Source of the DNA: AP-15 sp963790875 | GTDB taxonomy: Bacteria; Pseudomonadota; Alphaproteobacteria; ATCC43930; CGMCC-115725 | Direction: 5' to 3' | NCBI GenBank assembly: GCA_963790875.1 | Contig: CAWBQT010000007.1 | Coordinates: 1-64,000 of the forward strand | Length of the DNA: 64,000 nt | Shown here: positions 55,853 to 64,000 of the stretch, piece after piece | How the letters are laid out: each line of letters begins with the position of its first letter | Numbering within the stretch: the first letter of the stretch is position 1 | Program-made: the position numbers and the translations under genes | The notes under the pieces: generated by a model | What the model saw: the letters and a program-made list of their open reading frames with translations, nothing else | Told to the model about the DNA's origin: nothing | Databases searched by the model: none

Positions 55853-57108
55853 GCCGCAACTTATATCGCCTTGCCAGACTGGCGAACCGTTCAACAGACG
55901 AGCCGGTCCCGCACACAGAAATCGACATGGCCGAGCACTGGTGGCGGACCGCCGACGGAAAGATGGACGGGAACCACCGAGAACGTGCCAGGCTCCTCAA
56001 GGAGCTTGCCGAACAAGCCCTCGTCCGCGCCGAGCCGCTTGACGTGAGCAACCGCCCAGCCCTCGCTGTGGATGGCCTGGTTGCGAGTGAGACCTTGCGC
56101 GACCTCGGACATGACCGCGTCGCGTTCCGGCATGACGTTCTCCGCGAATGGGCGATCGCCAATCTCCTCTGGTCAGAGCCGGAGACAGTTCAGCGATTGC
56201 CTCTGGACCGCCCCGCGTCGGCGATCTTAGCCAGAGGCGTGGAACTTGCCGCCCGCATGAAGCTGGAGCGCGTTTCCGACGCTGGTTCTTGGTCCGCATT
56301 TATCGACTTACTCAGCCGCGAAGGCATTCACGGCTCATGGCGGCGATCGGTTCTGCTGGCGCTCGTCCGATCGGAAATCAGCGCCGATCTGCTCGCTCGC
56401 GCATCAACGCGTCTCGCCGACGAACGGGCAACGTTGCTCCGCGAACTCATTCGCACGGTGATGGCCGTTGATGTCGATCCGGCCTCGAAGTTGTTCACCA
56501 GTGCCGGGGTTGACCCGGCGATGATTTCTGCGGGCATGAACGTCCCGAGCGGCCCCTCTTGGTATCGGCTGATCCTATGGCTTCTTGGCCTTGGAGAGAA
56601 CTTACCCGCGGCTGCAATACGCGACGTCGTCAACCTCTATACCGCCTGGTCGAGGGGGATGCTCGGTCGCGACCCTCTCACGCCCACCTTATTACATTGG
56701 CTTTTTTATTGGCTTCGACAAATCGAAACGGCCCGCGATGCCGGCACTTATCGCGAGCATCACCAATTGTTTGGGGGCGGCCTCGACTACGAGGAGCTCG
56801 ATTTGCTGGAGGCCGATCTCCGGACCGGATTTCTCCTGTTCTGCAATCGGACGCCGGCACTAGCCGCGGACTATCTCCGATCGCTGATTCAGCATCGCCA
56901 TCATGACCGAGTGGGACTTGGTGTCCTCAAATTTCGTGGCACGCTCGCCCAGGCCGCGCCCGCAGAGCTTGCGGAACTGACTGCGATCACCTTGATCCCC
57001 GAACCATCGGAAGAAGAAGAATACGTAGATCGTTACGAGCGCAGGGAGCCTTTGATTACGGTGATCATGAATTTATTGGGGCATCACCAGCCCAGGGTCC
57101 ATTTTTGA
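55809..57108 (+). pseudogene. giant nuclease-NTPase gene, segment 2
   Basis: The product continues in the next frame: PLLADNHPARDVSRNLYRLA, then HTEIDMAEHWWRTADGK, VAFRHDVLREWAIANLLWSE (the winged-helix-like part after the NTPase) and helical repeats such as WRRSVLLALVRSEISADLLA and LTPTLLHWLFYWLRQIE. It is interrupted near 57103, where a run of five T's gives VHF-stop in this frame and FELLLYAPEHG in the next. Confidence 0.75.
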
Positions 57109-58511
57109 ACTTCTCCTCTATGCACCTGAACATGGCCTCTCGCTGGTGCGCCGCCTCATCGATCACGCAATCTCGTTTTACGCCGGCGGCCATAGTCCTG
57201 ACGGCGATGTCATTATCATCCGGCGCGTGGATGGCGAGCGCGCCTTCCCTTGGGTACGCAGCTACGCATGGTCCCGCCAGGGGCCGGGCCATTACAGCCT
57301 CACCTCCGCCCCGATGGCTCTAGAAGCTTGGGGGCATCGCCGCATAGAGGCCGGCGAGCCATTCGACACGGTACTTGCCGATATCCTCGGCAATCCGGGC
57401 GCGCCGGCCGCGTATCTCTTGGTCGCGGTCGACCTTCTGCTGTCGCATTGGCCGCTCTCCCGCGAAGCCGCGGTTCCATTCCTTGCGTCTCCAGAATTGC
57501 TGTGCCTCGATCGCCAGCGCCGGCTTCTCGACGCCATGGAGGATCCGGACATTTTTGGGTTGAACGCTTTGCAAAAAGAACCGGTGGGCGCCGTCAGCCT
57601 GGACGACGTAAAGAAGTACCCTTCGCGGCGCCAAATGTTCGATAATCTTGTCGGCCAAATTGGAGCTTTTGGGCCGCCTGAGCTGCGCGAGTCCCTCAGC
57701 GATTTGCTCCGTCGGGCAGCCGCGCGCCTTGGTCCGCCAAGCGACCAGTCCGCCCTCGACGACCCCGCCCGGATGGCCGCCTACGCTCTCAACCTTCTCG
57801 ACCCTGACAACTGGCCCGAAGTATCTGTCGTACGGGACGACGGCTCGCAAATGACACTACGCAAGTACGAGCCACCTGCGGCGGAGCGGCAACATTTCGA
57901 ACGCTTGCAGGAGGGTGTGCGCGAACGACAAACAGCAACCAACATGCAAGCTGCCATTGGTCTCGCCGTGGATGACCCTTCGCGTTCGTCTCCGCAGTTC
58001 GCGGCTCAGGCCGTCGCTTGGGCGCAAGGGGTGGCGCCGCCCACCTCGCCGAACGACGACCCAGATGCAGAATGGATGGGCAACGAGGCTGTTTTCTCGG
58101 CGGCGATGATTGCGATGCGTGACGGCGACGCTGAATTGCGCACGCGGCACGTGGCATGGGCATATGGCATCTTCGCTCAGGCGCTCCAAACCACGGACGA
58201 TGCTGGTCACCGCTTCCGACCCGGCCTTCGCTTCAACCCGATAGCGATCGCTTTCGCGGGGATGATCCATTCGCTTACAGATACCCCTACCCCCGATCAT
58301 GTGCGCGCATTGCTTGAGGTGGCCGCTCGCGATAATCCAGCCGCTGCACACGGTCTCCTGGCGGCGGCTTCCACCCTCGCTGGCATCGACGGGCGCCTAC
58401 CGCGCGCGATCCTCCGCTGTTCCTTCGCCGCCGCTGCAACAAAGCCTGTTCGTCACTCGTAGGTGACCGAAGAAGAGAGCGTGGCGCGTACCGACCACCA
58501 CAGACAGCTAG
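57104..58511 (+). pseudogene. giant nuclease-NTPase gene, segment 3, cut by IS1380 element
   Basis: From FELLLYAPEHGLSLVRRLID the frame runs through AYLLVAVDLLLSHWPLSREA, SLDDVKKYPSRRQMFDNLVG and RFRPGLRFNPIAIAFAGMIH. A TAG at 58460-58462 interrupts it, but the same frame continues VTEEESVARTDHHRQL up to the IS insertion point. The repeated helical blocks suggest a superhelical sensor region. Confidence 0.75.
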
Positions 58512-60142
58512 CCCGGATTATGCGTGAGGGTCGGCGGGTGTAGCGCAAGATGTTGATTTGGTGTAGGGTTCGGTTGTGGAGACTGAACCTCGGATCAACA
58601 GGAGCGCGCACCCGCCATGGTTGATGATACATCCCTCCTCCCCGGTCTGTCACCGGTCGCCGGCAAGGCTGTCGTCGCCCGGTTTGACGGCGGTCGCCTG
58701 TCCTCGGAGGGCGGCCTGTTGGCACTGCGCGAGGTGGAGCGGCGGCTGGGGCTGGCGGGACGGCTGGCCGGATGTCTGGTGGATGAGCGGGCGCCGGAGC
58801 GGGTGCGGCACAGCCTGGAAGAGATCATCGGCTTTCGCATGCTGATGATCGCGGCCGGCTACGAGGACGGCAACGACGCCGATGCGCTGCGCCGCGATCC
58901 GATGTTCAAGCTGGCGCTGGAGCGGCTGCCGTCCGGGGCCGATCTGTGCTCGCAGTCGACGATCTCGCGGCTGGAGAACTTGCCCGACAAGCGCGCGCTG
59001 CTGCGCCTGGCCGGTTCCTTGATTGATCAGTATTGCGCTTCCTTCGGGCATGTGCCCAAGCGCATTGTGCTCGACATCGACGACACTTTTGATCGGGTGC
59101 ACGGTGGCCAACAGCTGCGGCTGTTCAATGCCTTCCATAACGATTACGGGTTTCAGCCGATTGTGGTGTTCGACGGGGAGGGACGCTTCGTGACCGCGCT
59201 GCTGCGGCCGGGCCAGCGGCCGAGCGGCAAGGAGGCGCGGGCGCTGCTGCGGCGGCTGATCGGGGCGCTTCGGACGCGTTGGCCGCGGGTCGAGATCCTG
59301 CTGCGCGCCGACAGCCACTATACCGCCCCCGAAGTGCTCGACTGGTGCCGCGCCAACCGCGTGGATTTCGTCCTCGGTCTAGCGCCGAATGTCGCGCTGC
59401 ATCGGCATGTGGCAGAGCTGGAAGGCAGCACCGCGGAGCGCTTTGCAGCGCGGGCGGCGGGGACCAAGTTTCGTCGGTACAAGGAATTTTACGACGCCGC
59501 CGGCAGCTGGAGCCGGGCCGAGCGGATCATCGCCCGGGTCGAGGTCGGGCCGCAGGGGGCCGACACGCGCTACATCGTCACCAACCTCGAAGGCGGCCGG
59601 CCCAAGAAGCTCTACGAGCGGCTCTACTGCGCGCGCGGCCAAGCCGAGAACCACATCAAGGCGTTCAAGAACCATCTCGCCGCCGACCGCACCTCCTGCC
59701 ATCAGGCCGAAGCCAACCAGTTCCGGCTGTTCCTGCATGCCGGCGCGTATTGGCTGTTGTGGTCGCTGCGCCAGGCCATGCCGCGGCGCTCCACCTGGCG
59801 CGTCATGCAATTCGACACGCTGCGGCTGCGCCTGATCAAGGTCGCCGCCCGCGTCGTCGAACTGAAGACCCAAGTCAAGATCCACCTGCCGACAAGCGCT
59901 CCCGATCAGCGGAGCTTCCGCCTCGTCCTCGAGCGCTTGCCTCGCCTCGTTACCTGAAGCACGGGGCAGCCTGCCCCCACCCGAGCCCTTTCCCCGCAAC
60001 CTCCAGCGCCTACCCAACCCCAGAAATCTTATACCCGCCCCGGCGGGAACAAAGCCGCACGTCCGCGCTCCGGTTCCACAACCATACCGGGTGCGCGCTC
60101 ATGCACATTCAAAAGGTGTACTTTCCTGACGCATAGATCGGG
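58512..60142 (+). mobile_element. IS1380 family insertion sequence
   Basis: A 1,631-bp element with imperfect terminal inverted repeats, CCCGGATTATGCGTGAGG at the left and, on the other strand, CCCGATCTATGCGTCAGG at the right. It is flanked by the 4-bp direct repeat CTAG (58508-58511 and 60143-60146). It contains one complete transposase gene. Removing it and one CTAG joins the host gene as CTA-GGG-CAG in a continuous frame, so the insertion point is precise. Confidence 0.92.
58617..59957 (+). CDS. IS1380 family transposase
   Basis: An intact 446-residue DDE transposase. FDGGRLSSEGGLLALREVER is the typical N-terminus; the acids are in VLDIDDTFDRVHGGQQ (Asp), RADSHYTAPEVLDW (Asp) and RGQAENHIKAFKNHL (Glu). 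YCARGQAENHIK and RLFLHAGAYWLLWSLRQ complete the family pattern. Because it is full length and its ends and target duplication are intact, the element may still be mobile. Confidence 0.95.
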   Translation: MVDDTSLLPGLSPVAGKAVVARFDGGRLSSEGGLLALREVERRLGLAGRLAGCLVDERAPERVRHSLEEIIGFRMLMIAAGYEDGNDADALRRDPMFKLALERLPSGADLCSQSTISRLENLPDKRALLRLAGSLIDQYCASFGHVPKRIVLDIDDTFDRVHGGQQLRLFNAFHNDYGFQPIVVFDGEGRFVTALLRPGQRPSGKEARALLRRLIGALRTRWPRVEILLRADSHYTAPEVLDWCRANRVDFVLGLAPNVALHRHVAELEGSTAERFAARAAGTKFRRYKEFYDAAGSWSRAERIIARVEVGPQGADTRYIVTNLEGGRPKKLYERLYCARGQAENHIKAFKNHLAADRTSCHQAEANQFRLFLHAGAYWLLWSLRQAMPRRSTWRVMQFDTLRLRLIKVAARVVELKTQVKIHLPTSAPDQRSFRLVLERLPRLVT

Positions 60143-61215
60143 CTAGGGCAGGCCGCCGTAAATGCCGAGCTCGCCTGGCTCGCCGGTGAGCGTGACGAGC
60201 CTGAATGGCCCGTGTTTTCCTCCGCTTCGAAAAGGGCTCGCCAACGACGACGTATTATCTTCGGGCCTGAGCAAGCTGACCCCGCCCCCATTCGCCAGGC
60301 GCCCCCAGAGGAATACACAGATCATCAAGCAGCCGCCTTATGGCTCCGCTCGGCCGCCGCATTAGCCGATGTAACCACGAGGCCATGGCTGCGCGAAATG
60401 GTTCGGGCTTACGGGCAATGGACAGCGGCAGCGAACGGCGTCGGCTTAACCCAAGATGAAGAAATCGTCAAAGCCCCAACAGAATGGAACGACGTCTATT
60501 ACCGCTTGGTCGCCAAATGTCTCCCGGGTCTGGGGTCGCAGGATATCGACGAGATCGCACTACTCCGATTATGTCTCTACCCGACGAGCCGTTTTTCGAT
60601 GTCACTTCAAACTTTCTCCGCAGCGTCGACGTGGAGTTTTTCAACGAACATGATTTACTGACGGACGAAGCGGTCCGGATTGATCGGCGTTCGCCGGCCG
60701 ATTGATCGCAACGAGCGGTTGGCAAAGGCTTGCAGGCAGCCAATCTAATTCCGCGGAGATTTATATCGGACCGGCGATAGCGGTCTTTTTTTTCAACGAT
60801 CATGATCGTTTCCAGCCGACAAAGTGTTACTTGCCGCCGCACGTTATTGAGAGGGTTGAGCCGTTTCTATCGTTATTACTAACGATGATCGAAAACGGTC
60901 CCTCCTTTTTTACAGCGCTCGTCACGCTCAACTTGCTGGAAGTTTCACCGAAGCCATCGCATTTGCCATTCATCGTTATGGCCGGCACCACTTGGCTCAA
61001 GACCTATCCGGATAGCGTGCCGCTCTGGATCGACAACGGCACGGGACGCCGTATTTGTTGCCTCATCGATAATATCAGACTCAAGGAACCTGCTCTCCTT
61101 CGTCGCCAGCAGAAGCTCCGCGACGACCTCGACTTATTACTTGCTGGCCTTGTTCGTATCGGCGTGGCGGATGCGGCACGCCTCGAGCAAGCCCTGCTCG
61201 CCGAGCCGCGACTCC
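60143..61215 (+). pseudogene. giant nuclease-NTPase gene, 3' part after IS
   Basis: Past the IS the host gene resumes: GQAAVNAELAWLAGERDEPE, SASKRARQRRRIIFGPEQAD, WLREMVRAYGQWTAAANG and DVYYRLVAKCLPGLGSQDID. Frameshifts near 60560 (to TPIMSLPDEPFFDVTSNFLR and SVDVEFFNEHDLLTDEAVRI) and near 60690 (to LIATSGWQRLAGSQSNSAEI) lead on to GPAIAVFFFNDHDRFQPTKC and DLLLAGLVRIGVADAARLEQ, after which similarity ends. With segments 1-3 this gives a former protein of about 1,700 residues. Confidence 0.7.
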
Positions 61216-61521
61216 CGAGGGATCATCACAAGCTCACCGACCTGCGAAGACCTGTTAAGCCCACTCAGTTTTCCGTCGGGCCGCTGACGCCCATCGCCAG
61301 AACTCTTAACCGCTCTGCAACGGTCAGCATCTGTGCCACTCCCCTGGCGCACCCTTGCTAAGTAGGGGTCATCGCACGATTTGTGCAAAATCGTACGCTA
61401 GTGCTGGCCGTCCAACCCGACGACTGCATCGGGTCGGGAGCCGTCCTCTGAACCGGCTACCAAGCGTATGATTTTTACCACGGCGGATAAAATCTAGCCA
61501 AAGATATTTGAAATTTCCCGT

Positions 61522-61830
61522 TCAAATTGCGGACGTAAGCTTGTCGACCGGATATCCGAGGATGGTGGTGATCCGGCCGGTATCGTGATCGGAGTAAACA
61601 AAGGTCGATCCCTCGATGCGATACCGGCCCTTCCACCCAATCGCGAAGTTAGTATCGGTTTCTTCGATGTGGATCGGTTCGCGCTCGCCGTCTCTCGCCA
61701 GCCGTGCCGCGAGTCGATCGGCGGGGTCGAGCAGCCAAGCATCGCCGGTTTCGGTAGAGAACAGGATCAGCTGGCCAATGCTGACGATTCGGCCGTCGCA
61801 GTCCGCTGCCGGCGCTGAATATACCGCACC
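61522..61830 (-). pseudogene. unrecognised small protein frame without start codon
   Basis: The minus strand has a 102-codon open frame with no ATG, GTG or TTG near its beginning. It reads CDGRIVSIGQLILFSTETGD, AWLLDPADRLAARLARDGER, EPIHIEETDTNFAIGWKGRY and TTILGYPVDKLTSAI to TGA at 61522-61524. The alternating strand pattern looks like a real small beta-rich protein. It is probably 5'-truncated or uses a lost start. No family recognised. Confidence 0.45.
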
Positions 61831-61926
61831 TCATCAGCCAGCCGGAAACTGCTACCCTCAACGATCCGCTTGCCCGATCCTCGCCTGATGGGTCTTCGAC
61901 CCCGAGTCGGTCTGGCGGGGATTGCC

Positions 61927-62400
61927 ATGGAATTGTTCACCCAGCTGTTTGGCGAGCTGCTGACGCTCGTCTACCACTGTTTCGACCGTATTGTCATTTA
62001 CGGTTACCTCAGCGGCCTGTCGCGGCCCGAGCAGGTGGTTCACTTCTTCCGTCAGATCGTCGGCGTCCCAGCGGTCGACAAGGAGATCCTGAGCCAACGC
62101 ACCGCCGACTACCAAGCCTGGTGGAAGCCTTTGCCCGCAATCACCGCCTGCCGATCGAATGGGCCGAGAAGGGGGTGCGCAAGGAAGACCATGTCCTACC
62201 TTGGCAACGTCGCATGGCAAAGGCCGATGCCTACGGCGTCTACTTCATCTTCAAGAGCATGGAGCAGGGAGCCACCTTTCGCGTCACCGTGCCGAAATAC
62301 CCGACCAAGGATCCAAATTACCGGATCCTGGCGCACCAGCGCAGCCGCTTCACGCACTACTATTTCTATATCCGCGATGCAGTTCTCGGCCCGATGGCCT
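61927..62400 (+). pseudogene. unrecognised conserved-looking protein, frameshifted and truncated
   Basis: MELFTQLFGELLTLVYHCFD continues as YGYLSGLSRPEQVVHFFRQI and ILSQRTADYQAW; after a lost base near 62122 it continues VEAFARNHRLPIEWAEKGVR and THYYFYIRDAVLGPM, then similarity to itself as a folded protein stops at about 62400. I have a sense of having seen this kind of protein among mobile-element accessory genes, but cannot name it. Confidence 0.5.
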
Positions 62401-62429
62401 GTCCTGCGCGAAGGGACGACACGGACGAA

Positions 62430-62808
62430 TCGGGAGTAGCGGCGGCGCTTGCTAGCTTCCGTGCCACGTTCGAAGCCACTCAGAAGGGATGCGCAATTAC
62501 CGGCGACTATGACGACGCGAGCCGCCGCGCCAGCCACGGTAAAAATTTATCAGCTTCCATTGTGGCCGGAACCCTGTTCGAGCCGCGCCGAACAATTCCC
62601 TACGCTCCGCCCTTTTGCGGCGATCCAAGGCGAGGGCCGAGAGCGGACGAAACGAGAGCTTCTCGGCTCCTTGCAAGGTGTCACCGCCAACTATACCGGC
62701 GAGCAGCTTGACCAATCCGACCTCGATGTTTGGGAGCGAGCGATTTACCTTGCCCGACAGCATCCCCTCGGCAACGTCTGCCACTTTGCCGGCTACGCCT
62801 TTTCCTAA
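62430..62808 (+). pseudogene. TrfA-like plasmid replication initiator, N-terminal remnant
   Basis: IYQLPLWPEPCSSRAEQFPT, AAIQGEGRERTKRELLGSLQ and QLDQSDLDVWERAIYLARQH, then PLGNVCHFAGYAF, match the N-terminal half of TrfA, the initiator of broad-host-range IncP-type plasmids. A TAA at 62806 ends it where TrfA goes on with a winged-helix DNA-binding half; traces of that continuation (KAVAKLGRRESVA) are in the next frame. No iterons were recognised. It marks an integrated and decayed plasmid segment. Confidence 0.7.
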
Positions 62809-63337
62809 GGCCGTAGCCAAGCTAGGCCGCAGGGAATCGGTCGCCTGAGCGACGCGCTTGTTTCCCGGTTCGACGTGTTGCGTTGCATGGAAGTTCCCGC
62901 TACCTGCTTGCGCCGATTTGAGGGTTGGCGTTAAATACGTTAATACGACCGTCACCGAACAGGCCGCGCTCCGGGTGTCCCGGACTGATCGCACCGATGC
63001 TCCGTGCGCTCGTCGCGGCGATGCTCGAACGCTTCGGCCATGAGACCGTCACCGACGCGTCCGAGCGTGTGGCGATGAATGGCGGGCAGAGATTCATCAC
63101 CGTAGCGTAAGCCGGCCCACCCAACGTCGACCGGCTTACGCTGTTATCGCTATCCCGGATCGAGCTTTTCCGGCACTTGACGAGCCGCACCCCGTCGTCA
63201 CTCGCGTTACGCCGCGTGATACAGCAGCGCCATACGCAATCGGGCCGCGACCCCAAGATAGGTTTCGAAAAGTCGTCGGCTTTGAACAGGAGCGGCATCG
63301 CGAAGCCTTGGCGCCCTTTGCGGTATAACTTCGCGCC
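62809..63337. other. no firm gene; decayed plasmid-side sequence
   Basis: About 530 bp. The frame LRALVAAMLERFGHETVTDA with SERVAMNGGQRFITVA, ending at a TAA near 63110, looks coding but is short and lacks a clear start. Long antisense frames here are shadows of the permease composition. Confidence 0.4.
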
Positions 63338-64000
63338 ATGGGAATTGGGACGCAAATGACCCCTACCCGCGGAACCGACAGGAATCCGGGGCTGCGCGCC
63401 GACGCGCTCGGTTTCGGCGAGTCGGTAATCATGGGAATCGCCGGCAGCGGTCCCGCCTACAGCGTCGCGGCGAGCACGGCCACACTGGTCGGCGCCGTCG
63501 GCGTCTTGGCGCCGGCGAGCCTGCTGTATTGCGGCCTGATCATGTTCGGGATCGTGTTCGCCTTCCGCCACCTGAACCGCGTCGTGGTCGACGCCGGCGC
63601 CTCCTATGCCTGGGTCGCGGCGATCTTTTCGCGGGCGCTCGGTTTTCTCGCCGGCTGGGCGCTGATCATCAGTTCCGCCGTGTTCATGGTCGCCGGCACC
63701 CTGCCCGCCGCCGCCGCGACGCTGAAGCTCTTGATGCCGAGCCTCGTCGACAGTCAGGTGGCGGTGACCCTGGTGGCCGCCCTTTGGCTCCTGTCGATCG
63801 GCGCCGCCGTCGCCAAAGGCATCAAGCTCAGCAGCTATCTGCAGATCGGGTTCACGCTCGTCGAGGTCGGCGTGCTGGCACTTTTCTTGGCGCTTGCCGC
63901 GATCGGCAAAGCCCCGCCGCCGGCGCATGCCTTGGCCGCCGCCTGGTTCACCGGCGCGGGCCTTACGCCGGCGCTGTTCGCGAGCGGCGCCGCCACCGCG
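63338..64000 (+). CDS. APC superfamily amino-acid permease, 3' end outside window
   Basis: An open frame that runs off the window after 221 codons. LGFGESVIMGIAGSGPAYSV is the TM1 unwound-helix glycine motif of the APC superfamily, and several further membrane helices follow (LLYCGLIMFGIVFAF, FLAGWALIISSAVFMVAG, VAVTLVAALWLLSIGAAVAK, LVEVGVLALFLALAAIG). DAGASYAWVA is the usual loop after TM2. ATG 63338 is used as the start; ATG 63356 with GGGA upstream is the alternative. Substrate not deducible. Confidence 0.88.
   Translation, partial: MGIGTQMTPTRGTDRNPGLRADALGFGESVIMGIAGSGPAYSVAASTATLVGAVGVLAPASLLYCGLIMFGIVFAFRHLNRVVVDAGASYAWVAAIFSRALGFLAGWALIISSAVFMVAGTLPAAAATLKLLMPSLVDSQVAVTLVAALWLLSIGAAVAKGIKLSSYLQIGFTLVEVGVLALFLALAAIGKAPPPAHALAAAWFTGAGLTPALFASGAATA

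Noticed and set aside
48180..61215. All frameshifts being assembly errors
   Set aside because: Some are in homopolymers and could be, but substitutions (TAG, TGA), truncations, an IS insertion and relics coexist, and core genes such as gyrA, uvrB and polA are intact.
62900..63928. 342-codon minus-strand frame opposite the permease
   Set aside because: The plus strand encodes an APC permease with hydrophobic helices; the minus frame is the antisense low-complexity product.

Overview
The window is high-GC DNA in which the intact core genes read like an alphaproteobacterium. Protein style (GyrA with a charged C-terminal-domain insert, a uvrC-pgsA-Moco cluster, PolA beside an NDUFS6-like zinc-finger protein, a LigJ-type hydratase) suggests a Rhodospirillales-like lineage. 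No rRNA is present, so the order is inference.

Left part (1-47 kb) is mostly housekeeping. coaD overlaps gyrA by ATGA. A SCO1-like copper chaperone, a MetE-type barrel protein, an NMT1/THI5-like binding protein, an asparaginase and a glycogen-debranching enzyme follow. Next come uvrB with an overlapping pteridine-reductase-like SDR, then uvrC, pgsA and a tight molybdenum-cofactor run (mobB-moeA-moaD-moaE). A three-gene minus-strand operon (MBL hydrolase, TPP enzyme, agmatinase-like protein) lies before tRNA-Val(CAC) and tRNA-Arg(CCG). After a phosphoesterase, a CDP-archaeol-synthase-like protein, a lipoprotein hydrolase and zf-CHCC comes polA. The 34-47 kb part holds a GNAT, a papain-like protein, a 2-methylfumaryl-CoA-isomerase-like CoA transferase, a frameshifted IS110 with a structured leader, an MscS channel, a LigJ-like/Rieske oxygenase pair, a ketopantoate-reductase-like protein, a Nudix hydrolase and a PEP-mutase-family enzyme. 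Two inverted copies of a short TIR-bearing (MITE-like) repeat bracket 39.3-45.2 kb.

Right part (48-63 kb) is a decay zone: a frameshifted MFS transporter, toxin-antitoxin debris, an intact FitA/FitB-type module with a near-consensus promoter, a frameshifted tyrosine recombinase, and a giant (about 1,700 codon) nuclease-plus-P-loop NTPase gene. That gene carries nonsense codons and frameshifts and an IS1380-family element with a CTAG target duplication; removing the element restores the reading frame exactly. Beyond it lie a trfA plasmid-replication remnant and, at the right edge, the start of an APC-type permease.

Most notable: the giant NTPase, whose domain layout resembles STAND-type phage-defence proteins, caught in mid-decay; GyrA with Leu at the quinolone-resistance Ser83 position; a Pol I whose proofreading aspartates are replaced; a palindromic repeat inserted in frame in uvrC; and the MITE-like repeat supplying a stop codon. 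Many lesions are single-base indels, some in homopolymers. Assembly error cannot be excluded for each one, although the long core genes are all intact.
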